A DNA stretch of 64,000 bases from Dyella_B sp966430775 (GCA_966430775.1 CBJMMB010000003.1:11475-75474), one strand, 5' to 3'; counted from the first letter of the stretch, positions 18,901 to 29,920 are shown. Notes: generated by a model not told the origin, from the letters alone. Program-made: numbers and translations.

Positions 18901-19940
18901 ATTACGATAATGGCTTGTTGACGGTGAGCCCGGCCACGTTGACGGCCAGCCTCATTGGCACGGTGAGCAAGGTGTACGACGGCACTACGGCGGCAACGCT
19001 GACGTCGGGCAACTACACATTGACCGGTGTGATCGGCGGCGATGTGGTGAACCTCAACGATCCCACCTCCGGTGTCTATGCCACCGCCAATGTCGGCAGT
19101 GGCATCAACGTACAAGCGAGTGGGCTGGCGATCAGTGGCAGTGGTGCAGGCAATTACATACTGAGCAACAGTACTGCCACCGCCGCCATCGGCGTGATTA
19201 CTCCGGCACCACTTACCGTGACGGCCAATAACGCCAGCGCCATCTACAATGCGCATGCGTACAGCGGTGGCAATGGCGTTATCTATAGTGGTTTCGTCGA
19301 TGGGCAGACGGCTGCCGTACTGGATGGTGCGCTCACCTATGGCGGCAGTTCACAAGGTGCCTTGAACGTAGGCAGCTATGTGCTTACGCCCGGCGGCCTG
19401 GCCTCCAATAACTACGCCATCAGCTACGCTAGCGGCACGCTCACGCTAACACCGGCCACGCTGACCTACGTGGCGACACCAGCGCAGGTCTATGCCGGCC
19501 AGGCGATTCCGGCGCTGACTGGCACGGTGACCGGTTTCCAGGGCAGCGACACCTTGGGCAGTGCCACCACGGGCACGCTGGCCTTTACCACGCCAGCCAC
19601 CGCGCAAAGCCCGGCCGGGCAATACGCCATATCCGGTAATGGCCTGGTCGCGAACGAGGGCAATTACGTCTTCGTGCAGGCTGCTGGCAATGCACTGGCG
19701 TTCAACGTGATAGCTGATGGTGGAGAGACGTCGCCAATAGCCTATCTGCAACAACAGTTGGGTCAGCCCGCGCCTGCTGCCACCGTGCTGTCGCCGGGTG
19801 GCTTGCTGGCATCGACGGTGGCTACGTCGGAGGAGTCGTCTCCGGCCACGCTGCCGCTCCGGTCTGCTACGCCGGTTGCTGCGTCGGATCTCTACACGCC
19901 GGATGTGCGCGTAGTGGGCGGCGGTGTCCGCCTGCCATAA
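12963..19940 (+). CDS. Two-partner secretion exoprotein (TpsA), filamentous hemagglutinin type
   Basis: 2325 residues from a GTG at 12963 with AGGGGGA 8 nt upstream; an upstream ATG at 12936 would spoil the signal region. Domain order: ESPR extended signal peptide (NHIFRLVWNRKLGVLQVASE), hydrophobic core to LLAFA, TpsA secretion domain with NPNGILFG near 13447, glycine-rich beta-helix, a block of GLUG repeats (14.7-15.3 kb), a linker (TGLNDAQMMQAGNFSW), then about 13 tandem YDG/MBG modules (15.5-19.7 kb), and a short tail ending VVGGGVRLP. By family it is translocated by its TpsB partner and acts as a surface or released adhesin. No C-terminal toxin domain is present. TpsB and a sulfotransferase follow directly. 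Confidence 0.95.
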   Translation: MNHIFRLVWNRKLGVLQVASEFARGRTKSGRNADGGKRRVAWLASVPLSLPLLAFAAIPSQSTITTSAALTSVSAVAANALPNGGKVTSGTGRLAQRGDTLTITQQSQNLSLNWQSFNIGSQSTVNFVQPDASAIAVNRIADTNGSRIFGRLNANGQVFLINPNGILFGQGAQVNVGGLVASTLDVNDSSLGSSSLSFSGTGKGSVTNLGTINVTGGGYAALLGNQVRNQGAIHAQLGSVALAGGSAVTLNFGGDKLVSVRVDQSTLNALAQNGQLIEANGGNVWMTAGARESLLASAVNNTGTIEAQTVQNQHGHIMLLGGMDAGTVDVGGTLDASAPSGAGGGEIETSAANVNVANNARITTAAAMGLAGTWLIDPHDFTVAPSGGNITGATLASELAGGSVTIQSSSGTTGGSGNINVNDNVGWSAHTLTLTAADNVKINATMTASGTAGLVVNTATANGSDAAVAGGTLIMGLGGSGFAGQVNFTGSNTLSINGSSFTLIGSATALQSVGTSGNYALASNLTLSGNFTPIGNSTTPFSGVFDGLGHTISGLTITNSSATGVGLFGVSSGTIRNVGLPGGSVSGTGIGASIGELVGDNKGAISNVFTTGTVSGVGTATSGGEWVGGLVGENEASGTISNAFAKGAVSGSSYSASLGGLVGTNYGSIRNAYATGSVSGSYGGATSAGDNIGGLVGYNPGVIQNAYATGNVSWGGGGTSNNNFIGGLIGSDSGSITDAYATGHVSGGDSSDQLGGLVGYASGGTITASYWDTTASGQSSGTSSTSTVTTGMTGLNDAQMMQAGNFSWTIATSGGSSDTWRIYAGHTTPLLESLLIPLTINANNQAVTYNGTNQAGAVLSYSLPSPDLSAITLGLTSAQHAGTYSESVASAYSSNYDLSFGTTSATLTINPATLTPTLTNSGVTKAYDGTTAAPSGFTPTYSYSGLMSGDSANLTDTGIAYNSAHVTSATDVIVSGLSISSITGSNGSLVSDYSLASTSAGVAATITPKVLTATAPTIGGVTTKVYDGTTTANGASLSGGSVSGWISGDSLSLNESGLTLTYNSSHVATASNISASGSLTVNILSSTNGSQSTDYSVSPPSIASVAATITPATLTATLTNSGVSKVYDGTTNAPIGFTPTYSYVGFVSGDTGASLTSANAAYNSAHVANATDVTVSGLSISGIAGSNGSQTSDYSLSSTSANVAATITPAPLTVSLSNTTGVTKTYDGTTAAPSGFSPTYSLTGLVSGDSAIVSSSSAPVFDSSHAGVATAITQGGLSLSSVVGNGSDNSVLSDYTLSSTTASTGAGIASITPATLGVTLTNSGVTKIYDGTTAAPAGFTPTYSYSGLIAGDTSAGITDTSVAYNSAHVASAIDITVSGLGISSITGSNGSLTSDYSLAFIGVSVGATITPAPLTVSLSNITNVTKTYDGTTAAPSGFSPTYNITGLVSGDTATVSSAATPVFNSAHVTSATAITQDGLSLATITGNGTDNSELTDYSLSNTTASTGAGVASISPLVLTATAPTIGGVTTKVYDGSTGASGATLIGGGVSGALSGDNLTLNTSGIALAYNSSHVVGASSISASGSLAVDILSSTNGSQSTDYSVLLPTITSVAGTITQAPLTAILTNTGVTKTYDGTANAPVGFTPIYSYSGLVPGDSGATLTDTGAAYNSAHVASATGITVSGLNISSITGSDGSLATDYFLVSSSANVAATITPAMLTATLTNSGLTKVYDGTTNAPVGFAPTYGYSGFVSGDTAATLTNAGAAYNSSQVRNATGVTVSGLGISSVTGSNGSLASDYSLASTSASAAATITPATLTASLTGTISKVYDGTTTATLTSNNYMLSGFVSGQGATVTQTNGIYNSSNVASATSVAAALGGSDFAANSGTNLSNYTLPISASGAASITPALLVVTANNANKTYDAIAYSGGNGVTYSGFVHGESASVLGGTLAYGGSSQGAVNAGFYAITPTGLSSSNYTINYDNGLLTVSPATLTASLIGTVSKVYDGTTAATLTSGNYTLTGVIGGDVVNLNDPTSGVYATANVGSGINVQASGLAISGSGAGNYILSNSTATAAIGVITPAPLTVTANNASAIYNAHAYSGGNGVIYSGFVDGQTAAVLDGALTYGGSSQGALNVGSYVLTPGGLASNNYAISYASGTLTLTPATLTYVATPAQVYAGQAIPALTGTVTGFQGSDTLGSATTGTLAFTTPATAQSPAGQYAISGNGLVANEGNYVFVQAAGNALAFNVIADGGETSPIAYLQQQLGQPAPAATVLSPGGLLASTVATSEESSPATLPLRSATPVAASDLYTPDVRVVGGGVRLP
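14700..15330 (+). repeat. GLUG repeats within TpsA
   Basis: Six imperfect repeats of about 25-35 residues of the form GGLVGxNxGxIxNAYATGxVSG, for example near 14860, 14938, 15040 and 15130. The last (GGTITASYWDTTASGQ) ends the block in the usual GLUG fashion. Confidence 0.85.
15475..19690 (+). repeat. Tandem YDG/MBG modules within TpsA
   Basis: The motif K-x-Y-D-G-T-T recurs at about 15740, 16038, 16341, 16638, 16947, 17243, 17559, 17862, 18156, 18447 and 18975. Variant MBG-type starts (KTYDA, AIYNA) are near 18723 and 19247, and a further VYAGQAIPAL module near 19490. Period is roughly 250-316 bp. Copies are diverged at the DNA level, so this is an old protein-domain array rather than a recent satellite. 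Confidence 0.88.
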
Positions 19941-19983
19941 CGACTCGCGCCCTCTCTCTTCCACGTCTTTCGGATACTTGCCA

Positions 19984-21660
19984 GTGACCCGATCTACCGC
20001 GTTGCGTTTATCGCCTCTCGCCATCGCCTTGTTGGCTGCTCCCGCCTTCGCGCAACAGGCACCGCCCACCAGCGGTCAACTGCTGCAGCAGGCTCAGCCG
20101 CCGCAACAATCGTTGCCGCGGCGTGAGCCGGGCGTACAAATTCAGACGCCGGTGACTGGCCACGTCTCCGACAACACGCCTTTCGAGGTGAAGCAGATCG
20201 TTGTCCGCGGCAATACGACGTTCGGTGAAGGAACGCTGCACGCACTGGTTGCCGATGGCGAAGGCCGTACGCAAACGCTCGCCACACTTACCGCTCTCGC
20301 GCAACGCATTACTGATTACTATCGCGCACACGGTTATCCGCTCTCCCGCACGGTCATACCGCAGCAAGAGTTGAGTAACGGCGTGGTGCAATTCAAAGTC
20401 GTCGAAGCGCGCTACGACCGCGTGCAGGTGACCAATCACAGTGCCGTCCAGACGAGCCTGCTTAACGCCACCTTGAGTCCGCTGCAAAACGGCCGACTGG
20501 TGGCGCAGGAATCGTTGGATCGTCAGCTGTTGCTATTGAACGACCTGCCGGGCGTGCAAGCGCACGCGGTGCTGGGGCCTGGCAGCACGCCCGGCACCAG
20601 CGACCTCAACGTCGAAGCACAGGCACTGCCTCGTGTGGCCGGCAACCTCACGCTGGATGATGGTGGCGATCGCTACACCGGACGTATCCGTTTGGGTGGC
20701 AACGTGGCCGTGAACAATCTGATCGGCCTCGGCGACCAGGTCAGTGCGGGGCTTTTGGTTTCCGACAAGCACATGCACTACGGCCATCTGGCTTACGGTT
20801 TTGCGCTTAATGGTGCGGGCACGCGGTTTGGACTTGCGTACTCTGCGCTGTCCTACCAATTGGGCGATAGCTTGTCGGACTTGCATGCACGCGGGCATGC
20901 CACCGAAGCGAGTGCGTGGCTGTCGCAAGCCATCGTGCGCAGCCCTAACACAAACCTCAGCGCGCGGCTCGAAGTGGACAATCACCACTTGGCGGACGAC
21001 ACCGACAGCACCGGTGTACATGATGATCGCCACACATGGGATTGGACGGTCAGCACCACGTTCGACCATCGCGACAGTTGGAGCGGTGGTGGGGTAACGC
21101 AGGCGCAATTGTCATTGACGCGCGGTCAACTTGGCTTTGACAACCTTGCAGCAAAAGCCAGCGACGAGGTGACGGCCAACATGCAGGGACATGAGCTGCA
21201 CTGGGACGGCAATGTCAGCCGCCTGCAGATGATCACCGCCACGACGCGTTTGTATGTGGCGCTTAGTGGTCAGTACAGCCATCGCAACCTGGATTCTTCC
21301 GAGCAGTTTCTGCTCGGCGGCATGCAGAGCGTGCGTGGCTATGAAGTAAGCACGCTGGCGGGTGCTTCGGGTTACTTGGCTACGGCGGAGCTGCGCCATG
21401 ACCTGCGTCTGCCGGGCGGCGTTTGGCAGGGCAGCGTGTTTTTCGACCATGGCGGGCTGTGGATCAATCCGCAACCGTGGGCCGGTAATACCGGCAGCAA
21501 CCATGCCACGCTGAACAGCATAGGTGTTGGGCTAAACTGGGCCGGTCCCGATCAATGGATAGCACAGGTGCAAGTGGGCCAACCGGTGGGCAGTACACCA
21601 GAATTGGCGGGCAGGCGCCCGTCCACGCGGGCATGGGTGCAGCTCGGCAAGGGGTTCTGA
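19984..21660 (+). CDS. TpsB outer-membrane translocator (FhaC/ShlB type)
   Basis: About 558 residues from the GTG at 19984, which starts directly with a signal peptide (TRSTALRLSPLAIALLAAPA). An in-frame GTG at 19924 overlaps the tpsA end and is less likely; neither has a strong ribosome site. After a Gln/Pro-rich linker come POTRA-type domains (FEVKQIVVRGNTTFGEGTL, ITDYYRAHGYPLSRTVIPQQ) and a 16-strand-type barrel. LLGGMQSVRGYEVSTLAG carries the VRGY motif of the conserved L6 loop that plugs the pore. It secretes the adjacent TpsA across the outer membrane. It starts 43 bp after tpsA, so co-transcription is expected. Confidence 0.94.
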   Translation: MTRSTALRLSPLAIALLAAPAFAQQAPPTSGQLLQQAQPPQQSLPRREPGVQIQTPVTGHVSDNTPFEVKQIVVRGNTTFGEGTLHALVADGEGRTQTLATLTALAQRITDYYRAHGYPLSRTVIPQQELSNGVVQFKVVEARYDRVQVTNHSAVQTSLLNATLSPLQNGRLVAQESLDRQLLLLNDLPGVQAHAVLGPGSTPGTSDLNVEAQALPRVAGNLTLDDGGDRYTGRIRLGGNVAVNNLIGLGDQVSAGLLVSDKHMHYGHLAYGFALNGAGTRFGLAYSALSYQLGDSLSDLHARGHATEASAWLSQAIVRSPNTNLSARLEVDNHHLADDTDSTGVHDDRHTWDWTVSTTFDHRDSWSGGGVTQAQLSLTRGQLGFDNLAAKASDEVTANMQGHELHWDGNVSRLQMITATTRLYVALSGQYSHRNLDSSEQFLLGGMQSVRGYEVSTLAGASGYLATAELRHDLRLPGGVWQGSVFFDHGGLWINPQPWAGNTGSNHATLNSIGVGLNWAGPDQWIAQVQVGQPVGSTPELAGRRPSTRAWVQLGKGF

Positions 21661-21661
21661 T

Positions 21662-22492
21662 GTGGCAGTAAGCACTTTCGTTGGCGTCACCGGCCTGCCG
21701 CGTGCAGGTTCGACACTGTTGTGCCAGTTACTCGCGCAACATCCGGAGATTCAGTGCGAAGGGCATAGCTCACCTTTGTGCAACACGCTGCTCGGCATCC
21801 GACGGATGATCAGTGACGATCAGTTCTTTCTGTCGCAGCTGGACTCATCATTTGAAACGAGCTACGCGCATCTAGCCTCGGCCATGCGAGGCTTCCTGCA
21901 TGGCTGGTATCACGACAGCGGTGCGCATCGTGTGGTAGTCGACAAGAACCGCGCCTGGTTGCATGCAGTCGAGTTGCTTCTGCACATTGAGCCGAAAGCC
22001 AAGTTGATCGTCTGCCTGCGTGAGCTTGGGCAGATTTACGGATCGATCGAAGCACAGCATCAGCGTACGATACTGGTGGACTTTATCGACCATCTGGCGG
22101 ACTTCGACCGCTTCGGCCGCGCGGATATGCTGTTTGCGAAAGATCGGGTGATCGGTGCGCCGCTTATCGCGCTGCAGGCGGTACTGGATTTGCCTGATGC
22201 GGTGAAGCAGCGGTTATATTTCGTGCGCTTCGAAGACCTGCTCGCGCAGCCGGTGAAGTGCATGTCGCATCTGTACGCGTGGCTAGGACTGTCGCCGTTC
22301 GAGATTGATCCTAACCAGCTAGTGGCAGGAAAACAGGAAAGCGACAGCCACTATCGGATGAAATACCCGCACCGGCAATCCACTCGCATCTCGGCACTTA
22401 CGTTACATGCTGTGCCGCCACGGATCCAGAAACAGATAGAGACGGTGTGGGCATGGTTCTATCGGCTTTATTACAGCGAGAAGATGCCCTGA
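21662..22492 (+). CDS. Sulfotransferase family protein linked to the TPS operon
   Basis: 276 residues starting with a GTG one base after the tpsB stop, so it is almost certainly translated from the same message. FVGVTGLPRAGSTLLCQLLA is the 5'-phosphosulfate loop of PAPS-dependent sulfotransferases (PRxGST). VDKNRAWLHAVELLLHIEPK and KLIVCLRELGQIYGS give the second PAPS-binding region. YFVRFEDLLAQPVKCMSHLYAWLGL is the usual C-terminal part. It has no signal peptide and should be cytoplasmic. By family it transfers sulfate from PAPS to a hydroxyl on sugar, lipid, small molecule or tyrosine; the acceptor is not known. The position suggests it modifies TpsA or a surface glycan (inference). Confidence 0.88.
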   Translation: MAVSTFVGVTGLPRAGSTLLCQLLAQHPEIQCEGHSSPLCNTLLGIRRMISDDQFFLSQLDSSFETSYAHLASAMRGFLHGWYHDSGAHRVVVDKNRAWLHAVELLLHIEPKAKLIVCLRELGQIYGSIEAQHQRTILVDFIDHLADFDRFGRADMLFAKDRVIGAPLIALQAVLDLPDAVKQRLYFVRFEDLLAQPVKCMSHLYAWLGLSPFEIDPNQLVAGKQESDSHYRMKYPHRQSTRISALTLHAVPPRIQKQIETVWAWFYRLYYSEKMP

Positions 22493-22521
22493 GCAAGCCG
22501 CACGCAGATAAACCCGTGCGG

Positions 22522-22720
22522 TGTGCCCATCGCCACCAGAGTGGCCATGGTGATCGGGCGGAAGTGCGCGAGTGCGGCTTCGCAAATCGCTTCCGGTGGC
22601 GTCAGGCCATCTTCCTGTTCAGCGACCAGGGCAAAGTCGACCATCGGGATCGCGTTTCTTTTCACGATGCCGATCAGCATCAGCACGGCGATCACCGACA
22701 TCGTGCTCAATTGCGTGTGC
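22522..22720 (-). pseudogene. Decayed fragment of an RND permease gene
   Basis: This ~200-bp segment is close to 23291-23489 inside the downstream intact RND gene and in the same orientation. It encodes the TM10-11 region (QLSTMSVIAVLMLIGIVKRN followed by AIPMVDFALVAEQEDGLTPP) and then loses similarity on both sides. Amino-acid changes at otherwise fixed positions (K to R in the TM10 relay region, L to P, R to C) point to loss of selection. It is probably the remnant of a third tandem RND copy. It has no start or stop of its own. Confidence 0.75.
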
Positions 22721-23046
22721 GCGGCAGGCCGGCGATTGCCATCGACCGGTGCATGAAGCGGTGCGCACGAAGCGGAATCCGGTCGCGCTGATGCCGCACC
22801 CGCATTACGCATAAGGCCGGCATCAACAGCGCGATGAAATAAGGAAGAAACATGGCCGTAGCTCCCCTGCATAGCCAGCCGTGAACCGCGCCACGATATC
22901 ACATGAAGTCGACGCCGTTCGGCGATGGAAACGGGGGTGTCACATTCCGTCAGCGTCTCGGAAACCTTTGACGTTAGCGGCGCACCATTCGCAAACCATC
23001 CTAGGCACGTGAGGACGTATATCGGCCGCAAAAAGCCTGTTGCATC
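22721..23046. other. Gene-free stretch between RND remnant and RND gene
   Basis: About 325 bp without a convincing gene on either strand and without a strong hairpin. Possibly further, unrecognisable debris of the duplicated RND copy. Confidence 0.5.
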
Positions 23047-26000
23047 TCATCCGGTCTGTTCGGCGCCAGGCGCCACGGCCGATTTACCCAATTGACGCGA
23101 GCGCCGCTTCTCCTCGCGGCGCGCGCGGCGTATTGCCTTGCGCACGCGCCGATCGTGCTGCCACAGATAAATCGCCGGCGTGCTGAGCAAGGTCAGCAAC
23201 TGCGACACGAACAAGCCGCCGAGAATCGCGATGCCCAGCGGCTGGCGCATTTCCGAGCCGATGCCGAAGCCGATCGCCAGCGGCAGTGCTGCGCCCATCG
23301 CCACCAGGGTGGTCATGGTGATGGGACGGAAGCGCACGAGAGCGGCTTCGCGGATCGCTTCGGGTGGGGTCAGGCCGCCTTCGCGTTCGGCGACCAGGGC
23401 GAAGTCGACCATCAGGATGGCGTTCTTCTTTACGATGCCGATCAGCATCAGCACCGCGATCACCGACATCGTGCTCAATTGCGTATGCGTGATCAGCATG
23501 GCAAGGAAGGCGCCCATGCCGGCGGCGGGCAGGGTGGAGAGGATGGTGAGCGGATGGATCAGGCTCTCGTAGAGAATGCCCAGCACGATGTACATCGCCA
23601 GGATCACCGCCATGAACATGACGAGCGTGTTGGTGGCCGCTTCCATCAGCTTCTGGTTGTCGCCGGTGTATTGCTTCATCACGCCGGCCGGCAGCTGTGC
23701 GGCGAACATGGCCTGGTCGACGTACTTCAGGCCATCCGCCTGGCTGACGCCGTCGGCGAGGTTGTAGTTGATGCTTGCCGATTCCAGCTGGTTGTAGTGC
23801 TGGATGCCGATCGGTTCGATGCGTGGGCGGATATGCACCATGGCCGAGAGCGGCACCATCTTGTTGGTGCTGCTTCGCACATACAGGTTCAGCAAGGTGC
23901 CGGGGCTGAGTGAATGGGCGTTGTCGGCGATCAGGATCACCTGGTATTGGTTGATGTCGGAATAGATCACCGACGCCGGCGTCTGCCCGAATGCATCGGT
24001 CAGCGCCTGGTCGATCTGCCCGATGGTGACCTGCATGCGCGACGTGGCATCGCGGTCGATTTCCACCAGTTGCTGCTTGCCGATATTGTCGAAGCTGGTG
24101 CTGACGTCCTTGAACTGCTTCATCTTGCGCATTACTTGCGCCAGCCGTAGCGTGGGTTGCTGCAAGGGCTGGCTGGTGGTGCTGGTGAGCGAGAAGGCGT
24201 ACTGGCCTTTCGCCCTGCTCCCGCCGCCGCCGTTGAAAAAGCCCAGGCTGGTGACGGCGACGTTCACATCGGTCAGCTTCTTGTAGTGCTCGTTGAGCCG
24301 TTTGATCACTTTGTCCGCCGCATCGCGGCGCTGCCCGGGGCCATCGCCGCGCGGCTTGAGGTCGATAAAGAACGAGGCCTCGTTACCCACCGCCCCATTG
24401 GTGTTGTTGCCGCCCAGGAACGACGCGACGTCGAGCACCGCCGGATCGGCCAGCATCACGGCTTGCACCGCTTGCGCGCGCTGGGCGAGCGCGTCAGGTG
24501 AGATATTCGGATCGGCCACCATGTCCGCCTGCAACATGCCGGTATCGCCCTCCGGCATCAGTGCGCCGCCCGCGGTCTTCACCACCGCCATCGCCAGGCC
24601 GACCGTCAATACGAGCAGGATCAGCGGTTGCCAGCGCATCATGCGCCGATGGTGCATCGCCCAGTCCAGTGCGCGCTCATAGATGCGAAGCATCCAGCGG
24701 TCCATGCGCTCCACCGCCACTTCCAGCCTGCTAGGTGCTGGCCGCTCACGCGTTTCCTGCACCAGGTAGCGGCCGCACAGGGCGGGCGTGAGGGTGAGCG
24801 ACACCAGCGCGGAAATCACGATGGTGGCGATCAGCGTGACCGAGAACTCACGCAGCAGCATCACCATCGGGCTGTTGCCGAACACCATCGGCGCAAACAC
24901 CGCCACCAGCGACAGGGTGATCGAGATCACCGTAAAGCCGATCTCACCTACACCGATCAAGGCGGCATCCAATGGTTTTGCGCCCTGCTCCATGTGGCGG
25001 AAGATGTTTTCGATCACCACGATGGCGTCGTCCACCACAAAGCCGATGCACAGCACCAGCGCGATCAGCGACAGCATGTTGAGCGTGAAGCCCAGCGAGT
25101 ACATCAGCACGAATGCGCCGGCCAGCGACAGCGGTACGCTGAGCATGGCGATAAGGGTAGGGCGTACGCGCCTGAGAAACAGCAGCATCACCAGCGCGAC
25201 CATGACGATGCTGATCAGCAGGGCGATCTCCACCTCGTGCAGGGCGGATTTGGTGGACAGGGTCAGATCGAAGATCGGGGTGATCTGCACGTCGGCCGGC
25301 ACCAGCTTCTGCAGTCTGGGCAGCGCCTCGCGGATGGCCTGCACCACTTGCACCGCGTTCGCATCGGAACGCTTTTGCACCTGCATGATCACGCCGCGGC
25401 TATGGTTGAACCAGGCAGCCTGGGTGGAATCCTGCTGGCCGTTGCTGACGGTGGCGACCTCGGAAAGATGGACCGGTACGCCTTTCCGATTGGCGATGAC
25501 CAGCGAGGCGAAATCGGACGGCGTCTGCAGACCGTCGTTGGCCGCTACCGTCATTTGCGTCATGCCATCGCTCAGCACACCCTGTGGCGAGGTGACATTG
25601 GCAGCGCGCAGCACGTTGGCGACATCGTTGGCGGTCAAGCCCTTGGCGGTCAGCGCGCTGTTGTTCAGCGAGATGCGCACGGCGTGCGGCGAGCCACCGA
25701 TCAACTGCGCCTGTGACACGCCCGTGACTTGCGCCACGGCCGGAAGCATCAAGGTGTTGGCCAGGTCGTAAAGCTTGTCCGGCGGCATGCTGGTCGACGT
25801 CATGGAAATCAGCAGCACGGGAATCTGCGACGTGTCGTTCTTGAAATACTGCGGCGGAGACAACGCCATGATGGCCGGCAGATCCGGTGAGGCGGCGTTG
25901 AGTGCGGCCTGCACGTCGCGCGCGGCCCGATCCGCGCTGAGCGACATGTCGAACTGGATCAGGATCAGTGTGCCGCCGGCGTTCGAATCGGAGGTCATCT

Positions 26001-26235
26001 GCTGGATGCCGGGGATGCGCGCCAGCTGGCGTTCAAGCGGTGCCGTGACGGTGGCGGCCACGGTCTGCGCGCTGGAGCCGGGTAACGTGGCAGCCACTGC
26101 GATGACAGGAAACTGGATCGAGGGAAAAGAGGCGATGCCGATCAGCAGATAGGCGCAGAAGCCCGCCAGCACCAGGCCGATGGCAAGCAGCGAGATGCCG
26201 GTCGGGCGGCGAATGATCGGCTCGAAAATGTTCAT
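23047..26235 (-). CDS. RND efflux permease, MdtB/MdtC-like (copy 1)
   Basis: 1062 residues, the usual HAE1 permease length. The N-terminus (MNIFEPIIRRPTGISLLAIG) is typical of MdtB/MdtC-like pumps. The proton-relay residues are present: two Asp in TM4 (VVDDAIVVIENIF) and Lys in TM10 (LIGIVKKNAILMVDF). Two large periplasmic loops lie between TM1-2 and TM7-8. The C-terminal tail is basic (RKAIRRARREEKRRSRQ). By family it exports drugs or amphiphiles together with a periplasmic adaptor and an outer-membrane factor, neither of which is beside it. It lies 199 bp downstream of a close paralogue on the same strand, suggesting a heteromeric MdtBC-like pair. Confidence 0.93.
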   Translation of the reverse strand: MNIFEPIIRRPTGISLLAIGLVLAGFCAYLLIGIASFPSIQFPVIAVAATLPGSSAQTVAATVTAPLERQLARIPGIQQMTSDSNAGGTLILIQFDMSLSADRAARDVQAALNAASPDLPAIMALSPPQYFKNDTSQIPVLLISMTSTSMPPDKLYDLANTLMLPAVAQVTGVSQAQLIGGSPHAVRISLNNSALTAKGLTANDVANVLRAANVTSPQGVLSDGMTQMTVAANDGLQTPSDFASLVIANRKGVPVHLSEVATVSNGQQDSTQAAWFNHSRGVIMQVQKRSDANAVQVVQAIREALPRLQKLVPADVQITPIFDLTLSTKSALHEVEIALLISIVMVALVMLLFLRRVRPTLIAMLSVPLSLAGAFVLMYSLGFTLNMLSLIALVLCIGFVVDDAIVVIENIFRHMEQGAKPLDAALIGVGEIGFTVISITLSLVAVFAPMVFGNSPMVMLLREFSVTLIATIVISALVSLTLTPALCGRYLVQETRERPAPSRLEVAVERMDRWMLRIYERALDWAMHHRRMMRWQPLILLVLTVGLAMAVVKTAGGALMPEGDTGMLQADMVADPNISPDALAQRAQAVQAVMLADPAVLDVASFLGGNNTNGAVGNEASFFIDLKPRGDGPGQRRDAADKVIKRLNEHYKKLTDVNVAVTSLGFFNGGGGSRAKGQYAFSLTSTTSQPLQQPTLRLAQVMRKMKQFKDVSTSFDNIGKQQLVEIDRDATSRMQVTIGQIDQALTDAFGQTPASVIYSDINQYQVILIADNAHSLSPGTLLNLYVRSSTNKMVPLSAMVHIRPRIEPIGIQHYNQLESASINYNLADGVSQADGLKYVDQAMFAAQLPAGVMKQYTGDNQKLMEAATNTLVMFMAVILAMYIVLGILYESLIHPLTILSTLPAAGMGAFLAMLITHTQLSTMSVIAVLMLIGIVKKNAILMVDFALVAEREGGLTPPEAIREAALVRFRPITMTTLVAMGAALPLAIGFGIGSEMRQPLGIAILGGLFVSQLLTLLSTPAIYLWQHDRRVRKAIRRARREEKRRSRQLGKSAVAPGAEQTG

Positions 26236-26342
26236 GCCGGCGTCTGCCTGTGCGCACGAATGACGGCCATGTACAAGCCGTGTGAGCGGCTGTTGCGCGT
26301 ATCGAAAATATCCATATGCACTTCATACGCTGTCGCGTGTGC

Positions 26343-26402
26343 ATGCAAATGTGCTTGAAGTCGGGCCGTGCCGAAAGGCATGGCGCGCACCGTAAGCCTG
26401 CC
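26343..26402. repeat. Segment duplicated upstream of both RND genes
   Basis: The stretch TGCAAATGTGCTTGAAGTC and GGCCGTGCCGAAAGGCATGG is nearly repeated at 29754-29799. In both places it lies upstream of an RND start and next to a GTAGGTTGGG-type palindrome, so permease and flank were probably duplicated together. Confidence 0.7.
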
Positions 26403-26430
26403 GTAGGTTGGGATGCAAATCCCAACCTAC
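26403..26430. repeat. GTAGGTTGGG palindrome, single-arm form
   Basis: A perfect 12-bp stem (GTAGGTTGGGAT / ATCCCAACCTAC) with loop GCAA. It lies 5 nt beyond the stop of the upstream RND gene and could act as its 3' hairpin. Same family as 29816, 37826, 38561 and 44894. Confidence 0.8.
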
Positions 26431-26434
26431 GTGA

Positions 26435-29626
<3,192 letters not shown>

Positions 29627-29753
29627 GGCGTCACCCGCGCCCGCGCGTCGTCAGGTAAACGCGAGCCATAACCGCGCCCATCCAGCGCGGTCCGTGGCGC
29701 AATCCAGAAGAAGGGCACATTCATGGGCACCTTTATGCCTTGGGGGCCAGCCG

Positions 29754-29799
29754 TGCAAATGTGCCTGAAGTCCGGCCGTGCCGAAAGGCATAGCGGCCA
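29754..29799. repeat. Second copy of the RND upstream segment
   Basis: Matches 26343-26402 (TGCAAATGTGCCTGAAGTC, CCGTGCCGAAAGGCAT) at the corresponding place upstream of the other RND permease. Confidence 0.65.
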
Positions 29800-29815
29800 T
29801 ATTCAACCGTAAACC

Positions 29816-29909
29816 CCCCGTAGGCTGGGCTGAGGCGCAGCCGAACCCCAGCGCCGTAATCCGCATGGTGCCGTTGGGGTTCGGCTACGCCTCAGCCCAA
29901 CCTACGGGG
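29816..29909. repeat. GTAGGTTGGG-family inverted repeat, two-arm form
   Basis: Arms of 35 bp (29816-29850 and 29875-29909) pair with only two mismatches. They begin CCCCGTAGGCTGGGCTGAGG and end CCTCAGCCCAACCTACGGGG, around a ~24-bp centre. It sits just after the btuB stop (minus strand) and may also end that transcript. Confidence 0.85.
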
Positions 29910-29920
29910 TTTGAGGTTTG

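Noticed and set aside
15475..19690. Regular ~300-bp repeats considered as a satellite or CRISPR-like array
   Set aside because: They are protein-domain repeats in one open frame, with diverged DNA and far too long a period for CRISPR.
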